Shown here: in pieces, positions 45,756 to 57,812 of the stretch
How the letters are laid out: each line of letters begins with the position of its first letter
Position numbering within the stretch: the stretch's first letter is position 1
NCBI RefSeq assembly: GCF_000005505.3
Contig: NC_016131.3
Span: 36,729,001 to 36,793,000, forward strand
DNA: 64,000 nt
Source of the DNA: Brachypodium distachyon
Lineage: Eukaryota > Streptophyta > Magnoliopsida > Poales > Poaceae
Direction of reading: 5' to 3'
Notes under the pieces: model-generated
Database searches by the model: none
Told to the model about the DNA's origin: nothing
The model's input: only the letters and a program-made list of their open reading frames with translations
Translations under genes and position numbers: made by a program

Positions 45756-46797
45756 GGGGGTGAATGATTGCGCGGAAGCAAATTAAAACTTTTCCCGAAA
45801 GTTCAAACTCTAAATCACCTTTCTGTCCGTGATAGTAAAACAGCCGTAACTTTTGATTGGATGAACCAAAAAATACGTATGAATATGCAAAAGAAAGGTA
45901 TTGAAATTATCTAACCACCGCAACAAGAATCAGCTCAATTGGACTTACCAATCAAAAGATATGATCAAATAAGTAACAGCTGACAGAAAGTTACGAGAAT
46001 TAAAGCTATAATCGATTTCGAGGAATAACAAGAAAGATGAAGTAATCGCGATCTTCCTTGATCTCATGGTAAACTTGTAGAAAAGTATTATGAACTCGTG
46101 GTTAGAAAGATCTAGCACGAAGAATCCACGAAGATCCGAGAAGAACAGAGATGACACCGCCAACGAATCTCTTTATTGCAACGATGTCGATCGATTACAA
46201 AAAATGGAACCATGCATCCAAGAACTCTCCAAAAATTGATCTAGATCCAAAGTTCTGAGTTCCCTCACGTCCTTGCTAAAACCCTAGCTAGCACGCCCTC
46301 TATTTATAAGGGAAAATTCGCGAACCTAAACCGAGTCCGAATCCAACACGAACTCCTCTGTCCCGTTCGTTATTCTGCCCGTGGGGCCCACAGACGACCT
46401 CGGGTTGAGACCACTCCGAAAGCAAAGTTGTTCGACTCGACGACGCGCACAACTTTCATGTGGACTACTTTTCCATCTGACACCATCTTCATGATGCTAC
46501 TGTTTAATCTTTAAACAGTTCTCATCCAGCCTCGGCTGGACCAACATATCTTCACGTCGATGCCACTCCATGCCATCAACTCTTCTTGTGATGTTTTCAA
46601 AACTTGACCATCACGTATCGAATATCTCCAATACCGTCCATATCCGGTATAAACAACATACGACAAATCGGTGCCCTCCCGGATCATCGTAGCCTTCACT
46701 TCCATTGTTCCTTCGCACGAACGTCCCGCATGATCTTGATCCTCGACCTTAGCTTCTCCCAAGCTTCGTCCCTCGATCCCGTCATCGACCACGTTCC
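45756..46797 (-). repeat. Truncated LTR of element E (downstream copy)
   Basis: Matches 48488-49556 of the complete LTR. It lacks about 250 bp at its start, where it is joined to gag through the shared GAGCTAGAGG, and about 23 bp at its end, where it is joined to the Tekay LTR. Both joints look like deletions at short homologies. Confidence 0.85.
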
Positions 46798-48413
46798 TCT
46801 AGCTCATAAACACCATCAACGATTTGTTTTCCACTTTTACAATTAGCGCACAAAAAACCCTCATGGATATGTAAAACATTTTCAACATGAGAAACCCTAA
46901 CATTTGCATCTTTCAACTTCAATTCAAGAATATGACAATTATTACAAGAAGTTGAATCTGTCAAATCAGAAGTATCCATGCTAGCATCATTAATATGTTT
47001 ACGTTTACGCACAATAGGTTTCTCATTGTTTTCTAATGCAACTCTAAGCTTATCAAGAGTATCATCATGAATAGAACGCAAAGAGGTAAGCTCAGAATAT
47101 ATAGAATCACAAGACTTGCAGGAATCATCATCAGGAATCATAGACTTAAGTTTAGTAATTTCAGAATTCAAGGATGCAATTTTCAAGTCATATTTCTTAA
47201 TTCTTTTAGTAGCATGATCAAGGAAGGAACTCAATTTACTAGCACTTTTAAGTAATTCATCATAAGAGAGTTCTACCTCATTGTTGCTGTCACTGTCGTA
47301 GTCGTCACAGGAGGTAGCACTCTTATTGCTAGCCATAAGACACATCCCATTAATGTCGCCCTTGCCTTTGGATGCATCATCTTCATCAGACTTGATATCC
47401 ACATCACTCAAGCATGGTTCACCATATTTATTGATTATAGAGAAAATACTGTGAGCCACCGCTCGAGCAAAGTCGCCCCTCTTTTTATTCTTGATGTTGA
47501 AGGGGCACTTCTTCTTCTTGTCCTCCCCATTTTCTTCTTTCCCCATCTTGGATAAGAATTTAGGACAATTTTGGCGAAAGTGATTTGGATCACCACATTC
47601 AAAGCACCTTGGAGCATTGTTCCCACCTCTCTTCCTTGAACGAACATTTTGCAGGGCACGTGTAAAACGAGAGGTGAGGAGTGCCAATTCTTACTCTGGG
47701 TATTGCTCTAGTTGTTCATCAGTTAGTTGAGACAAAGAAGACATAGCATAGCAATATGTAGAAGTACCATCATTAGAGCTGCCAGGGTTAGTAACAAGTG
47801 TAATTGATTTGGAACCGGTTCTCCTAGCAAGAATATCTAATTCATGAGTTTTCAGTTTTGAGTACAGAATATCAAGTGTAAGTGTGTTCATGACAGTAGA
47901 TTCTCTAATAGTTGTAACTTTCATCTCCCATATGGACATATCTAATGCACTCAATAGTTGCCTAGAAGTCTCAGCATCAGTATAAGTAACACCTAATGCA
48001 CGTAAGTTGCTGAGAATCTTATTAAAGCGTGCAAAGAATTCATCCAAAGATTCACCTGTATTCATCTCAAATCTCATGTACTCTTTTTTGTACATGTCCT
48101 GACACACCTCCTTAACAGAGTTTGATCCTTCATGATAACTACAAAGGGCATTCCATACCTCATGAGCGGATGCAAGGTGAGCGACACGGTCGAAGTCACT
48201 TCGTTGTAGACCTTGGATGATATAGTTCCTCGCCTTGTAGTTGTTCTCCACGTGGACCAAGTTTGTTGGTGTGACCGCATATGGCTTGGCGACCTTCTCC
48301 CATATGGCGTAGCTTTGTGCCATGATGTATGCCTTCATCTTCGCTTTCCAAAACTGAAAATCAACACCATCGAACACACAGGATTTGGTAGAATACCTAT
48401 CCATACCTAGCAA
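46798..48413 (-). pseudogene. gag: Gag of SIRE-like copia element E
   Basis: On the minus strand it begins MLGMDRYSTKSCVFDGVDF, 50 bp after the primer site. The UBN2-type Gag domain follows (FQFWKAKMKAYIMAQSYAIW, HLASAHEVWNALCSYHEG, CQDMYKKEYMRFEMNTGESL). A TAA stop at about 47691-47693 interrupts it after EQYPE. The frame then continues to the zinc knuckle CFECGDPNHFRQNC and an Asp/Ser-rich, Lys-rich tail with CKSC and CNNC pairs. The end runs into LTR sequence at GVYELEERG, so the rest of the polyprotein is deleted. Confidence 0.88.
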
Positions 48414-48452
48414 GTCTAATCAACCGGTTAAGATAAATTAGAAAGACCTTGC

Positions 48453-48463
48453 TCTGATGTCAA
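48453..48463 (-). promoter_or_regulatory. Mutated primer binding site of element E
   Basis: On the minus strand TTGACATCAGAGC follows the LTR. The expected tRNA-Met site is TGGTATCAGAGC, so two bases are changed. Confidence 0.65.
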
Positions 48464-48464
48464 T

Positions 48465-49808
48465 TGTGAGATCGAGATAGGCAATCAGAGGGGGGTTGAA
48501 TGATTGCGCGGAAGCAAATTAAAACTTTTCCCGAAAGTTCAAACCCTAAATCACCTTTCAGTCCGTGATAGTAAAACATACGTAACTTTTGCTTGGATGA
48601 ACCAAAAAATACGTATGAGTATGAAAAAGAAAGGTACTGAAATTATCTAACCAACACAAAAAGAATCAGCTCAATTGGACTTACCATTCAAAAGATATGA
48701 TCAAATCAGTAACAGCTGACAGAAAGTTACGAAAATTAATCTATAATCGATTTCGAGGAATAACAAGAAAGATGAAGTAATCGCGATCTTCCTTGATATC
48801 GTGGTAAATCTGCAGAAAGTTATTATGAACTCGTGATAAACCTGCAGCAAAGTTTTAGAAAGATCTAGCACGAAGAATCCACGAAGATCCGAGAATAACA
48901 GAGATGACACCGCCAACGAATCTTTTTATTGCAACGATGTCGATCGATTACAAAAAATACAACCATGCATCCAAGAACTCTCCAAAAATTGATCTAGATC
49001 GAAAGCTCTGAGTTCCCTCACGTCCTTGCTAAAACCCTAGCTAGGACGCCCTCTATTTATAAGGGAAAATTCGCGATCCTAAACCGAGTCCGAATCCAAC
49101 ACGAACTCCTCTGTCTCGGTCGTTATTCTGCCCGTGGGGCCCACATACGACCTCGGCTTGAGACCACTCCGAAAGCAAAGTTGTTTGCCTCGACGACGCG
49201 CACAACTTTCATGTGGACCACTTTTCCATCTGACACCATCTTGATGATGCTACTGTTTAATCTTTAAACAGCTCTCATCCAGCCACGGCTGGACCTACAT
49301 ATCTTCACGTCGATGCCACTCCATGCCATCAACTCTTCTTGTGATGTCTTCAAAACTTGACCATCACGTATCGAATATCTCCAATACCATACATATCCGG
49401 TATACACAACGTACGACAAACCGGTGCCCTCCCAGATCATCGTAGCCTTCACTTCCATTGTTTCTTCGCATGAACATCCCGCATGACCTTGATCCTCGAC
49501 CTTAGCTTCTCCCAATCTTCGTCCCTCGATCCCGTCATCGACCACGTTCCTCTAGCTCCGGCAACACCTGAAAGTGAACACACAAATAACTAGTACGAGC
49601 ACAAGTCCACGACTTGACTGAGGGTAAGTTTCACACAACTCACGCCATGTTTTCACGTGAGAAACTAATGGATCAACACACCGCTAGCAAAGCACTAAGT
49701 CCAAACAAGATACATCTCATCACATAAGTATCCATATTACCCAAAGTATCCACATCAATGTTTCATCTAAAACACTTGCCAATGTTACACATCACCTATG
49801 ATTTCACA
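48465..49808 (-). repeat. Complete LTR of element E (1344 bp)
   Basis: On the minus strand it starts TGTGAAATCATAGG at 49808 and ends CTCGATCTCACA at 48465. It is followed by the primer site and gag, and preceded by a GGGGGAGATTG polypurine-like tract, so it is flanked as both a 5' and a 3' LTR would be. Confidence 0.85.
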
Positions 49809-50718
49809 ATCTCCCCCGTGATGAAAACATTGGCAACATCTCCTTAACAACACTAGACATTGAACATTGATTGGCATACACATTCACTTAACTCTCAGAT
49901 TTTCAAGGTTTTGAAAAAATTTGAAAAACATCAAAAAGTTGGAGAAACAGCAATAGATCGCTCTTCAACACTGACTCCTAGCCGTCTAGGTGATGCCAAT
50001 CACCAAGAGTAATAAGCTTCAAGTGCTCGGCTAGAGAGGGGATCCCATTCTTCACGCTCAGTTCAGCTCTAAGGGTTTTCTCAGGTGTACTTCAAAACAT
50101 TTCCTTCGGGATCACCACCGAATCTGGTCGGGGTGGGTCGGCTTATATAGTCTCGGCCTCCGTCGATCTAGCCGTTGTGACCCGTTGGATAAAGTGATCC
50201 CTGAGACTCCAGCTCACACTTTATCTCTTTGTCTTACACGGTAAAATTACGTGGTCAAAACATAAAGCGATAAAGATTTTCAAACACATTTAAAATCGGA
50301 GTGAAAACTTCACGTGGAAGTTTCTATGAATCCTGAAATGCTTCATTCTTAACTCCGACGAAAAACACTCACACAAAAAGGTTTTCGCCTATGCCGAACT
50401 TGAAGAATAAGGTTTCACCTAAACCAGCTTCACACTTGAAACCCCCCTTAATAGTACGACGTTCCTATACTCAAGTGAAGGAAAATGCTACGGTAAGACC
50501 TATGAAGAAAGCTACGCTTCAACGTTCTTCTCCATTCTTCACTGAGTTCTTCATACTTCAAGCCAGTACCTATACTTCAATTTTTAGGGGTCGTCAATGC
50601 TGGCTAAACCAGTTTTTCTGAGGAACTAAAACCTAAAACACTCTGTGTTACTCATTAGTTCCTCAACCATGTTGTCATCATTCATCAAAACCCATACGGG
50701 GGCAAGGTTTCCCTTTCA
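49809..50718 (-). repeat. SIRE-like LTR G (start and promoter part) plus a short internal 3' end
   Basis: On the minus strand a LTR starts TGAAAGGGAAACCTTGCCC at 50718 after the tract AAAAAGGGGGAGAT. A TATATAA box lies at plus-strand 50143-50149. The LTR end is not found here. The last ~150 bp (49809-49960) are the 3' end of an internal region, with CATCACGGGGGAGATTG, belonging to the element E family. Confidence 0.65.
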
Positions 50719-51277
50719 ATCTCCCCCTTTTTGGTGTTTGATGACAACACTGGTTAAAGCTTCAAAGATAGGAATAACAAGAGTGAAGGTTTTAGCTTCT
50801 GAGTTATATGAAGACTCCCCCTGAAGATATGCACTATTTAAGATTACTTTTTAATGCAAGTGCAAAGAGCTTTAGGAGTGTGAGGAAATCTTCATATACT
50901 TCAGAAACAAGGGTGTGCATCGTGTTCAGAGTTAGAGCAACAACATATAAGAATTCATACATGCTCACGGATTGAAGTAAACGGATGCAACACAGACAGG
51001 TTGTGAAGTAAACATGCATGCATGAGAAACGAAAATGCATGAAGATTAAATTTTATTACAGGCACTGCAGAATCCTCATGCAAGAGGCAATATTAATTGT
51101 ACTTAAACACAACCAAAGTTTAACGACGGGTAGAACTCAAAGTTTTCAAGACGATACGGCGGCGAAAAAGGAAGAATCAGATAAAAGCAAACTCCCCCTG
51201 AGTCAAATAAAATGCGAAACCCTCCCCCTGACTCCTTCTCCCCCTTTGGCATCAAGACGCCAAAAAGGTTGAGGACT
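50719..51277 (-). other. 3' untranslated region and polypurine tract of SIRE-like element G
   Basis: The minus strand carries purine-rich motifs (CCAAAAAGGGGGAGAT at 50719-50735 and GCCAAAGGGGGAGAAGG near 51235-51255). This part lies between the additional ORF and the LTR. No coding signal. Confidence 0.6.
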
Positions 51278-53956
51278 TCACTGGTCTGGAGCGGCGTCGC
51301 TGTCTTCAGGCTTCAGGACGTCTGGGAAGTGCTTGGCGAAGAAGTCTTGGAACATGCCACTGGTCTTGTTCTCGCGGGATAGCAGCTTCTTGATCAGCAC
51401 CTCTTGATTCTTCAACAGAGCTGCCTGGTTCTCTAGCATGTCCTGCTGATCGTCAATCTTACTGGAGAGCTTCATGACAAGATTCTTCAAAGATCCTTCC
51501 GTGCCTGAGCTGGTCTCATACTGCGAGTCAGATGGACGAAGTGGTTGCTTCAGCTGCTGTTGCGACGAAATTGGTTGTGAAGACTCCTTGGATGGGCGAT
51601 CAGACACTAAGGTAGGTGGCATCAAGGACGGCTCTGGATCTTGAGGCTTTAGCGAAAAGTACTTGTGCTAATGTTCCAACTCAAAACGCTTCTCGGATAA
51701 CTGCAGGATGATCTTCATGATCTGAGGAGCATATGGCAAGGCACGCACACGATCGGCAGAGGCATGAGTGATGGTCTGAAGAACATAGTCTCCAAAGTCT
51801 TTCTTCCCACCCTTGAAGACAACAAGCAGCAGGTTGCAGTGAAGACCAGCAATCTCACTTGAGCGACCTTGCTTAGGAGAGAGAGTGAAGCGGAGGATGT
51901 CATTGAGTATCTTGGCTTCGGACGGTCTGACATTCTTCGAAACAACTTTTTTCACATGGACTTGCGGCGTAGGCACAGGGGCGTCTGCGTCAGTTTCTGC
52001 ATCATTGGCATTTAGGTCGTGTGTGGCTTCAGCCTCGAAGTAACAGGTTTTTGCAGAAACATCCACAGAGTTTGTCCTAGGCAACGAGCTGCTGATGGGG
52101 GGGGGGGGTTCTTCAGTTGAGTATACTTCAGGATGAGCGAGCTCTTCTTTGTTCCTCCCCAGTACTTCATCTCCTTCTTCTTCTTGCTGAGCAGTTCGCT
52201 CAGACAGAACTGTAGGTGATGATGCAGCTTGTTCTCGTTCCTCAAGAAGTAAAGTAAGCTTGACAGTTGATGTATCTGGCACAGGGGTGTCAGTAGCTTG
52301 CTTCTTCTGAGGATCTGCCACAGATGACGAAGTGGAGGGACTTCTTCCATCAGGTACTTTGATGCTTAAGCCAAATCCCTTGGCAGTCTTCTTGACCGCG
52401 GCAATCTCAGTCGCCTTGCTAGTCATAGTGATCTTCTTCGGAATAACAGGCACTGGAATATCCTTACTTTCTTCAGTATCCGAGGGGGCTGCTGGGTCAT
52501 TTCTGGCCTTGAGACCAATCTCACGACGAGTCTCACGAGCGGCATCCCTCGTCTTCTCATATTCAGTCTTCTCTCTATCCACTTCTTCATTTCTGCCTTG
52601 TTCTTTAGGAGATTTCTCCTTCGCGGCTTTCTTCCTGGCTTCGCTTTTGGCCTTATCAGCCTTGATGCTATCGGCAGCTTGCTTCATCTGCTCAGCAAGC
52701 ACTACCTTCTTCTTCTTCTTCTCAAGCTCATCCTGGGTCTTTAAAGCGAGTTCTTTTTCTTTCTTCAGGGCGATGAGGTCATCCCTCTTCTTCTCTTCGG
52801 CTTCCTTCTCAGCCTTTCTCTTTTTCATCTCAGCGGCTTTCTTCTCTTTCTTCTTCTTCAAGGCAATTTTTGCCTTCTCTTTCTCAACATGTTCTTTCTC
52901 GGCTCTTTCCTTTTCAGCACGTTCTTCTTCTTCAATTCTTCGTGCAGCACGATGAGCTCCCATTCTTCAGCCTGAGCTTTGGCAACAATGAGACCTTCAA
53001 CATGACTCATGAGGTGATCAGGGAGTGATCCTTCCTCATATGAAGCAAGAAGAACAGGGTCGATGTGGAAAATTTGAGGATGATAAGGAATCTCTCCATA
53101 AGCCATAGCGGCAGCATCCGCAATATCCTTTGACGAAGAACCGGGTCCGACAGCAAAGGCTTTCTTGGCTTTCTTTAGATCTTTCTTGAACTGCTTCTCT
53201 GAGTCTTCAGAGCTCTTCCTCTTCTCTGGCATCTTGGCCTTGCCCTTGGTTTCTTCACTGGGCTTCTTGCGGGGAGCCTGAGGAGGCAATGAAGAACCTC
53301 TTAGCCTAGAAGCTCTGGCAGGACCGCGCAACTCAACAACGGGCTCAGACAAGAACACATCGATTTCTTCAGCATTTGAAGCCTTCTTGGACTTGGGCTT
53401 CTTGGATATATCAACGTAGTTGATATCTCTGATGATCTGCAGAGCCTTCTTGTTGAATTCTTCACGATGAGGCCCTCCATCCTTGCGGATAATCTTGAAG
53501 TGCCCCAGCTTTGGTGCAGGAAAGTACATGTTAGCATTTTCTGCTTCTTTCGTTCTTCTTCTGATCTCAGTTGTGAGCACATGAGAATGCTTCCGGATGA
53601 TTTGCTAGAGACGATGTTTTCTCTTCATTCTGGTCTCTCCTTCAACATCTTCTTCAGAGGAATAGAAGACGAAGATATCTTCGGCAGTGGGGAGAGGCAC
53701 ATCCTTGTATCTCTTGGCCTTTTCATTCTTTTCGGCCTTGTTTTTTCACAATTTTCTTCACACGACTGGGCAGTACTTCACCAGGGCGCGGGGAGTTGAT
53801 AGCATACTTCAGCCTGACGCCTGGTGAAGGTGTCACTTTTAGAGGAATAGGCTTCTCAATCTCCTCATCAGAGTCTTCAATATTCACTAGCGGGGACGTA
53901 GGAGGTGAGGGTTCAGGAGTTGAATCAAGGTCAAACTGAGTGTCCTTCTCTGAGTC
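51278..53956 (-). pseudogene. Additional ORF (env-position, coiled-coil) of SIRE-like element G
   Basis: On the minus strand, between the missing pol and the LTR, four pieces form one reading unit of roughly 880 residues: an acidic Ser/Pro-rich start (53956-53723), a part with FPAPKLGHFKIIRKDGG and HPQIFHIDPVLLASYEEGSL (53580-52858), a long Lys/Glu/Ala-rich coiled coil with EEEERAEKERAEKEHVEKE (52963-52550), and a C-terminal globular part (51945-51668) ending in a Gln/Leu-rich helix (51625-51278). There are frameshifts near 53650 and 52900, a TAG at about 51668 and an 11-base G run at 52098. SIRE-type elements often carry such an ORF, called env-like by position. I see no signal peptide or membrane segment. 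Its start is cut by the CRM-like insertion. Confidence 0.7.
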
Positions 53957-54912
53957 TGATGAGGACATCCCAACTAATGATACAACCACAACCCCTACAG
54001 CACCTACACCTCAAGTACCGGAGATACATGGACCAATTAGTAGAGCTCGTCCACGACAACTAAATTATCAGGTACTTTTGTTCCTCGATACTGCATCTAA
54101 TATTAATGAGAATATGCTGCTGCCTAAGATGGGTTCTTTTATGTGTTTTAGGAATGAAGGACCTAGATTGGACCTCAAGGATCAGCGTTGGACAGCAAAC
54201 CATGGAGATGGCAGCAAGGTGGCGGGAGCTAGCTCAAGTGATGATTTCAGAACATTGAAACCGCCATAACGAGAGATGAGAAGAAGGCCGCATCCTCTTC
54301 AGCAATGGGATTTCAGCCAAGTGGAGGATTCTTCCTCCAATGGGTATCTATGGGCCAAAGATGAGGGTTATAACCTTACTTTATTGGGCCTAAGGCCATG
54401 TAATAGGGTCCAGCCAATTTTTAGATGTTTTCGTTGTGTTTTAGGAGGATTCCTAGGACGTTTCGGAGTCCCTCAAGGGCCTGGCCAAAAACCACCTAGT
54501 TCCCCTCCTATTTATACCCCATAAGCCCTCCTATGGAGCCTCGGGTTTTGATTAGATAAAGTTTAGCCTTTGCTACTTTCGTGTAATCGCGTGTGTCGGT
54601 TAGACAACCTGTTTTACCATCATCAAGACTCCAACTATATTGAGTATTCAGATTCGTGAACCTTCATATCTCCTATTCGCAATTTCATATTGCTTTTCAT
54701 CTTGTTCTTGCTTGTTCTTCGATTGCTTGCAGGAACAAAGACTTCCGTGATCAGGTTGACCGTGCCCCCGCGGGATCAATAACCTTCTGAAGTTCGTGTA
54801 TCGATCGCTAAGGCGCTGCCTCCTAGGTTGTAGTCGGATCGTCAACGTCACCTCATACCAAATCGATAATTAGGTATCTCATCGAAAGATCGGGACACCC
54901 TCGAGGCTATCA
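53957..54912 (+). repeat. 5' LTR of CRM-like element H (956 bp)
   Basis: Starts TGATGAGGACATCCC and ends GAGGCTATCA, two bases before the primer site. The first ~310 bp keep an open frame (APTPQVPEIHGPISRARPRQ, then LNYQVLLFL and ENMLLPKMGSF), the known type of C-terminal end of chromoviral pol. In CRM elements pol is known to run into the 3' LTR, so the 5' LTR carries a copy of this end. A TATA-like TTTATACC lies at about 54513. Confidence 0.75.
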
Positions 54913-54914
54913 CG

Positions 54915-54926
54915 TGGTATCAGAGC
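54915..54926 (+). promoter_or_regulatory. Primer binding site of element H
   Basis: TGGTATCAGAGC, for initiator tRNA-Met, two bases after the LTR. Confidence 0.92.
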
Positions 54927-56437
54927 TTAAGGTTGCTCGGTGAGATCTTTCAATTTATCCCTAGTTTAGATCTATTTTTACCTATCGTCCAGAAAAAGCC
55001 AAAAAAAAATTAGATTAGTTACCTTGTCTTAGAACCAATCTGAGCCTTGCAATTTTCACATTAGTTTTGCATTGTTGAATCTTTGCTGCATTAATCATGT
55101 CGAGTTGCTGGATTAGATTGGATCGTTTTTCAGATTTTTTCTACTAGATCGAACTTGTTTTTGTCTTTTGATTTCATGTGACGCAGGCTTTCCATCAATC
55201 TTCCGCCGCCACCATATCTTCCACTGAGTCCTACATCGAGTCCCTCTTCGAGTCCTACACCGAGTCCCTCGTCGTGTCCTACACCGAGTCCCTCTTCGAG
55301 TCCTACATCGAGTCGGCAAGTTATAGTTTTCAGCCGCGAATCCGAGTTCGAGTCCGATCGCGAGAGAGTTGGGAAAGAGTTTCGGAAAGAGGAAAGATAT
55401 CAAAAAAAAATCTAGGAGATCAAGTTGTTCGGAAAGTTGTGATACGGAAAAAAAAGGAGAGAAAAAAACAGAAAAAAAGAGAAAGAGTTCGAGTCAGTTT
55501 CGGACCCGAGTCCGAGTAGAATTAGAGTTTCGGGTTTGACCCGTGTTCACTAAAACGGGCGTATCTTTTGCATACGAAGTCGGATTTGGACGTTTCAGGA
55601 CTTTTTGGAAAGCTCTCGACGAGCTGCATCCTGTAAAACTAACCGGCTTTTTCTGTTACCCTTCCTTGACCCTCAAATTAGGCCTCTAAGGTGGCCTTTT
55701 CGAGCTCCGAAGTTTCTGCACCCGTTTTTCGGCATCGCGGCAGCGCGGTATATCTCAGTTTTCTCCACCGTCCGATCTCCGTTTTGAGTGATCTTGCACT
55801 TGTTGGAAAGCTTGTTTTGATACGCTTCTAACCCATATTTTCTCATATTTTTCTGAGTTTTCCTTACTACAGCCTTTGCTGCTCTCCTACAGACTGACGT
55901 GCAGCTTTCCGGTCTTAACTTCTTTTGCGTGAGTTTCTGGGGATAAAAAAATAGAAAAAAAAGAAAAGAATAAGATGCAAAACAGAAAGCCACAAAAAGA
56001 AAAAAGAAAAAATAAATAAAGAAAAATATTCCCCAGAGATTTACTTGTTTTACATTTCATTTGATCTTTCCTTTTTACCTTTTTCAGTATCTAGGCTTAG
56101 TTAATTTCTGTAATTCGTTCTTATCGACTCCAGCAGCTAGGACTAGCATTTTTGAGCATATTTTCAACTTTGCATTGCTGATTTGATTATTTGCTTTTCC
56201 TTGCTACTCACATAAGCCTCCAAGCTCCGCAGATTCTGCACCTAGGTTGGTTTGCCCCAAGGCATCGATACATTAATCTTCGGAGGGCTTGTTCTCGCCG
56301 CTGGCCATCACCTTCCTTGCTGGGTCAGAACGAGTCAGAACTTGATTAAAAGTTGAGTGGAGTGATCTTTGGAACCCCACATCCTAGTAGTGCATACGGA
56401 CTTTTCCTTGTGATTTGTTTCTTGTTTTCTCCTAACC
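54927..56437 (+). other. Long leader of element H
   Basis: About 1.5 kb without a plausible gene. It holds a 24-bp tandem repeat (55226-55315), A-rich tracts at 55442-55492 and 55945-56030, and pyrimidine-rich stretches. A CTCCTAACC-ATGG start context precedes gag at 56438. Confidence 0.7.
55226..55315 (+). repeat. 24-bp tandem repeat in the leader of H
   Basis: Three full units (55226, 55250, 55274) and a partial one. Each unit is two related 12-mers, GAGTCCTACA(T/C)C and GAGTCCCTC(T/G)TC. Confidence 0.88.
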
Positions 56438-57812
56438 ATGGCAGGTTCTGACGATGATTTACAAGGCCAATCTCCACGCACAAAGGGCATTATTTCACAT
56501 TTTGATCGCAAGCTTATGCTCCGTAATGAGGAGCTGGATGAGGACATTCGGGTTGCGAATGAGAGACTTGGAACCTTGGAGAGCGCGCATATTGAAACAA
56601 ATACCAAGCTAACATCTTTACATAATTCTGTTGCTACCATTAGTACTTCTCTGACAGAAATCATGACGCAACTGGCGGCACTTGCTGCAACGACCATTGC
56701 TACACCGGGAGGAAACAATACACACAACCAGCAGACCGCTAATAATGGTACCTTCGCAAGCGAGGTTGAGGAGAACGACGACGACTACTCCGCGGATACG
56801 GAACAAGACGGGGCCGTAAACCATAACAACGGCCGTGATCATCGCCGAACTCGTTTCAACCACCGAGGTATGGGACCGACACGATCTCAAAGAGAGGAAC
56901 ATGACTCGCTGCATTCTATTAAACTTAAGGTTCCTCCTTTTGATAGAAAATATGACCCTGATGCTTACCTTACATGGGAATTAGAATTGAGTCAAAAATT
57001 TACTTGCCATGATTTTCCAGCTAATAAGAGGGTTAGGGCTGCTACTAGTGAGTTTACTAATTTTGCTTCTGTTTGGTGGCATGAGTATTGTATTGCACAT
57101 CCTAAACGCTATACCGCCAACATGGGATGATTTGAAAAGAATTATGCGCGCTAGATATGTTCCTTCATACTATTCGCGTGACTTGTTAAAGAAACTACAA
57201 CAATTAAGGCAAGGCAATAATTCTATCCAAGATTATTATCAAGAAATGCAAAAGAACATATTACGTTGTGGTTTAGTTGAGAATGAGGAAGCTGCTATGG
57301 CTAGATTCTTTGGTGGTTTAAATCGTGAAATTGCTGACATTGTTGATAATAAGGAGTATAATTCTATCAATCGATTGTTTCACATTACTTGCAAAGCTGA
57401 AAGGGAAGTGCAGGGACGACACGCGAACGTGCGGACTAACTTTTCTGCAGGTCGTACTTCCTCATGGGTAGCACGCAGCCCCGCTGCCCCTTCCACACGC
57501 GCAGCTGCACCACCTACACGTTCGGCTGTTCCGACTACTTCCACCAACAAGCAAAGTACCTCTACACCTACATCCGCAAAGGTTGGACCAGCAGCAACAA
57601 GAAATACACCCGCTGCCTCTGCACAAAGTTCAGCAGCGTCCGTTGCTTCCACCGGACGGACCGGAGATAACCAATGTCATAGGTGCAACGGATTCGGGCA
57701 TTTTCAGCAGGATTGTCCAACCAAACGCGTTATGATCATGCGTGAAGATGGAATATATGATTCAGCCAGGAAGAGCAACAAGACCCCGCTGCCCACCATG
57801 ACGAGGAGTTAA
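56438..57812 (+). pseudogene. gag: Gag of CRM-like element H, one frameshift
   Basis: Starts MAGSDDDLQGQSPRTKG with a short predicted coiled coil (LNVANERLGTLES-like), then an acidic linker. The Gag domain starts at KVPPFDRKYDPDAYLTWELE and FTNFASVWWHEY. A frameshift near 57105 moves it to the second frame: PPTWDDLKRIMRARYVPSYY, LLKKLQQLRQGNNSIQDYYQ, AMARFFGGLNREIADIVD and LFHITCKAEREVQGR. A Thr/Ala/Pro-rich linker leads to the zinc knuckle CHRCNGFGHFQQDC. It ends with a stop at 57812. Gag would form the particle and bind RNA. Confidence 0.9.

Larger units (their letters stand above)
45756..49808 (-). mobile_element. SIRE-like copia element E, reduced to gag and LTRs
   Basis: On the minus strand: LTR (49808-48465), mutated primer site, gag (48413-46798), then directly a truncated second LTR (46797-45756). 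All of pol is gone. The U5 end with CAACCCCCCTCTGATTGCC and the LTR start after a GGGGGAGATTG tract are typical of the SIRE/Maximus lineage. Confidence 0.82.

Noticed and set aside
52332..52955. Plus-strand Ser/Phe-rich frame that looks like a membrane protein
   Set aside because: It is the antisense of the Lys/Glu-rich coiled coil of the additional ORF.
57464..57670. Cys-rich small plus-strand ORF
   Set aside because: It overlaps the Thr/Ala/Pro linker of gag in another frame and has no support of its own.
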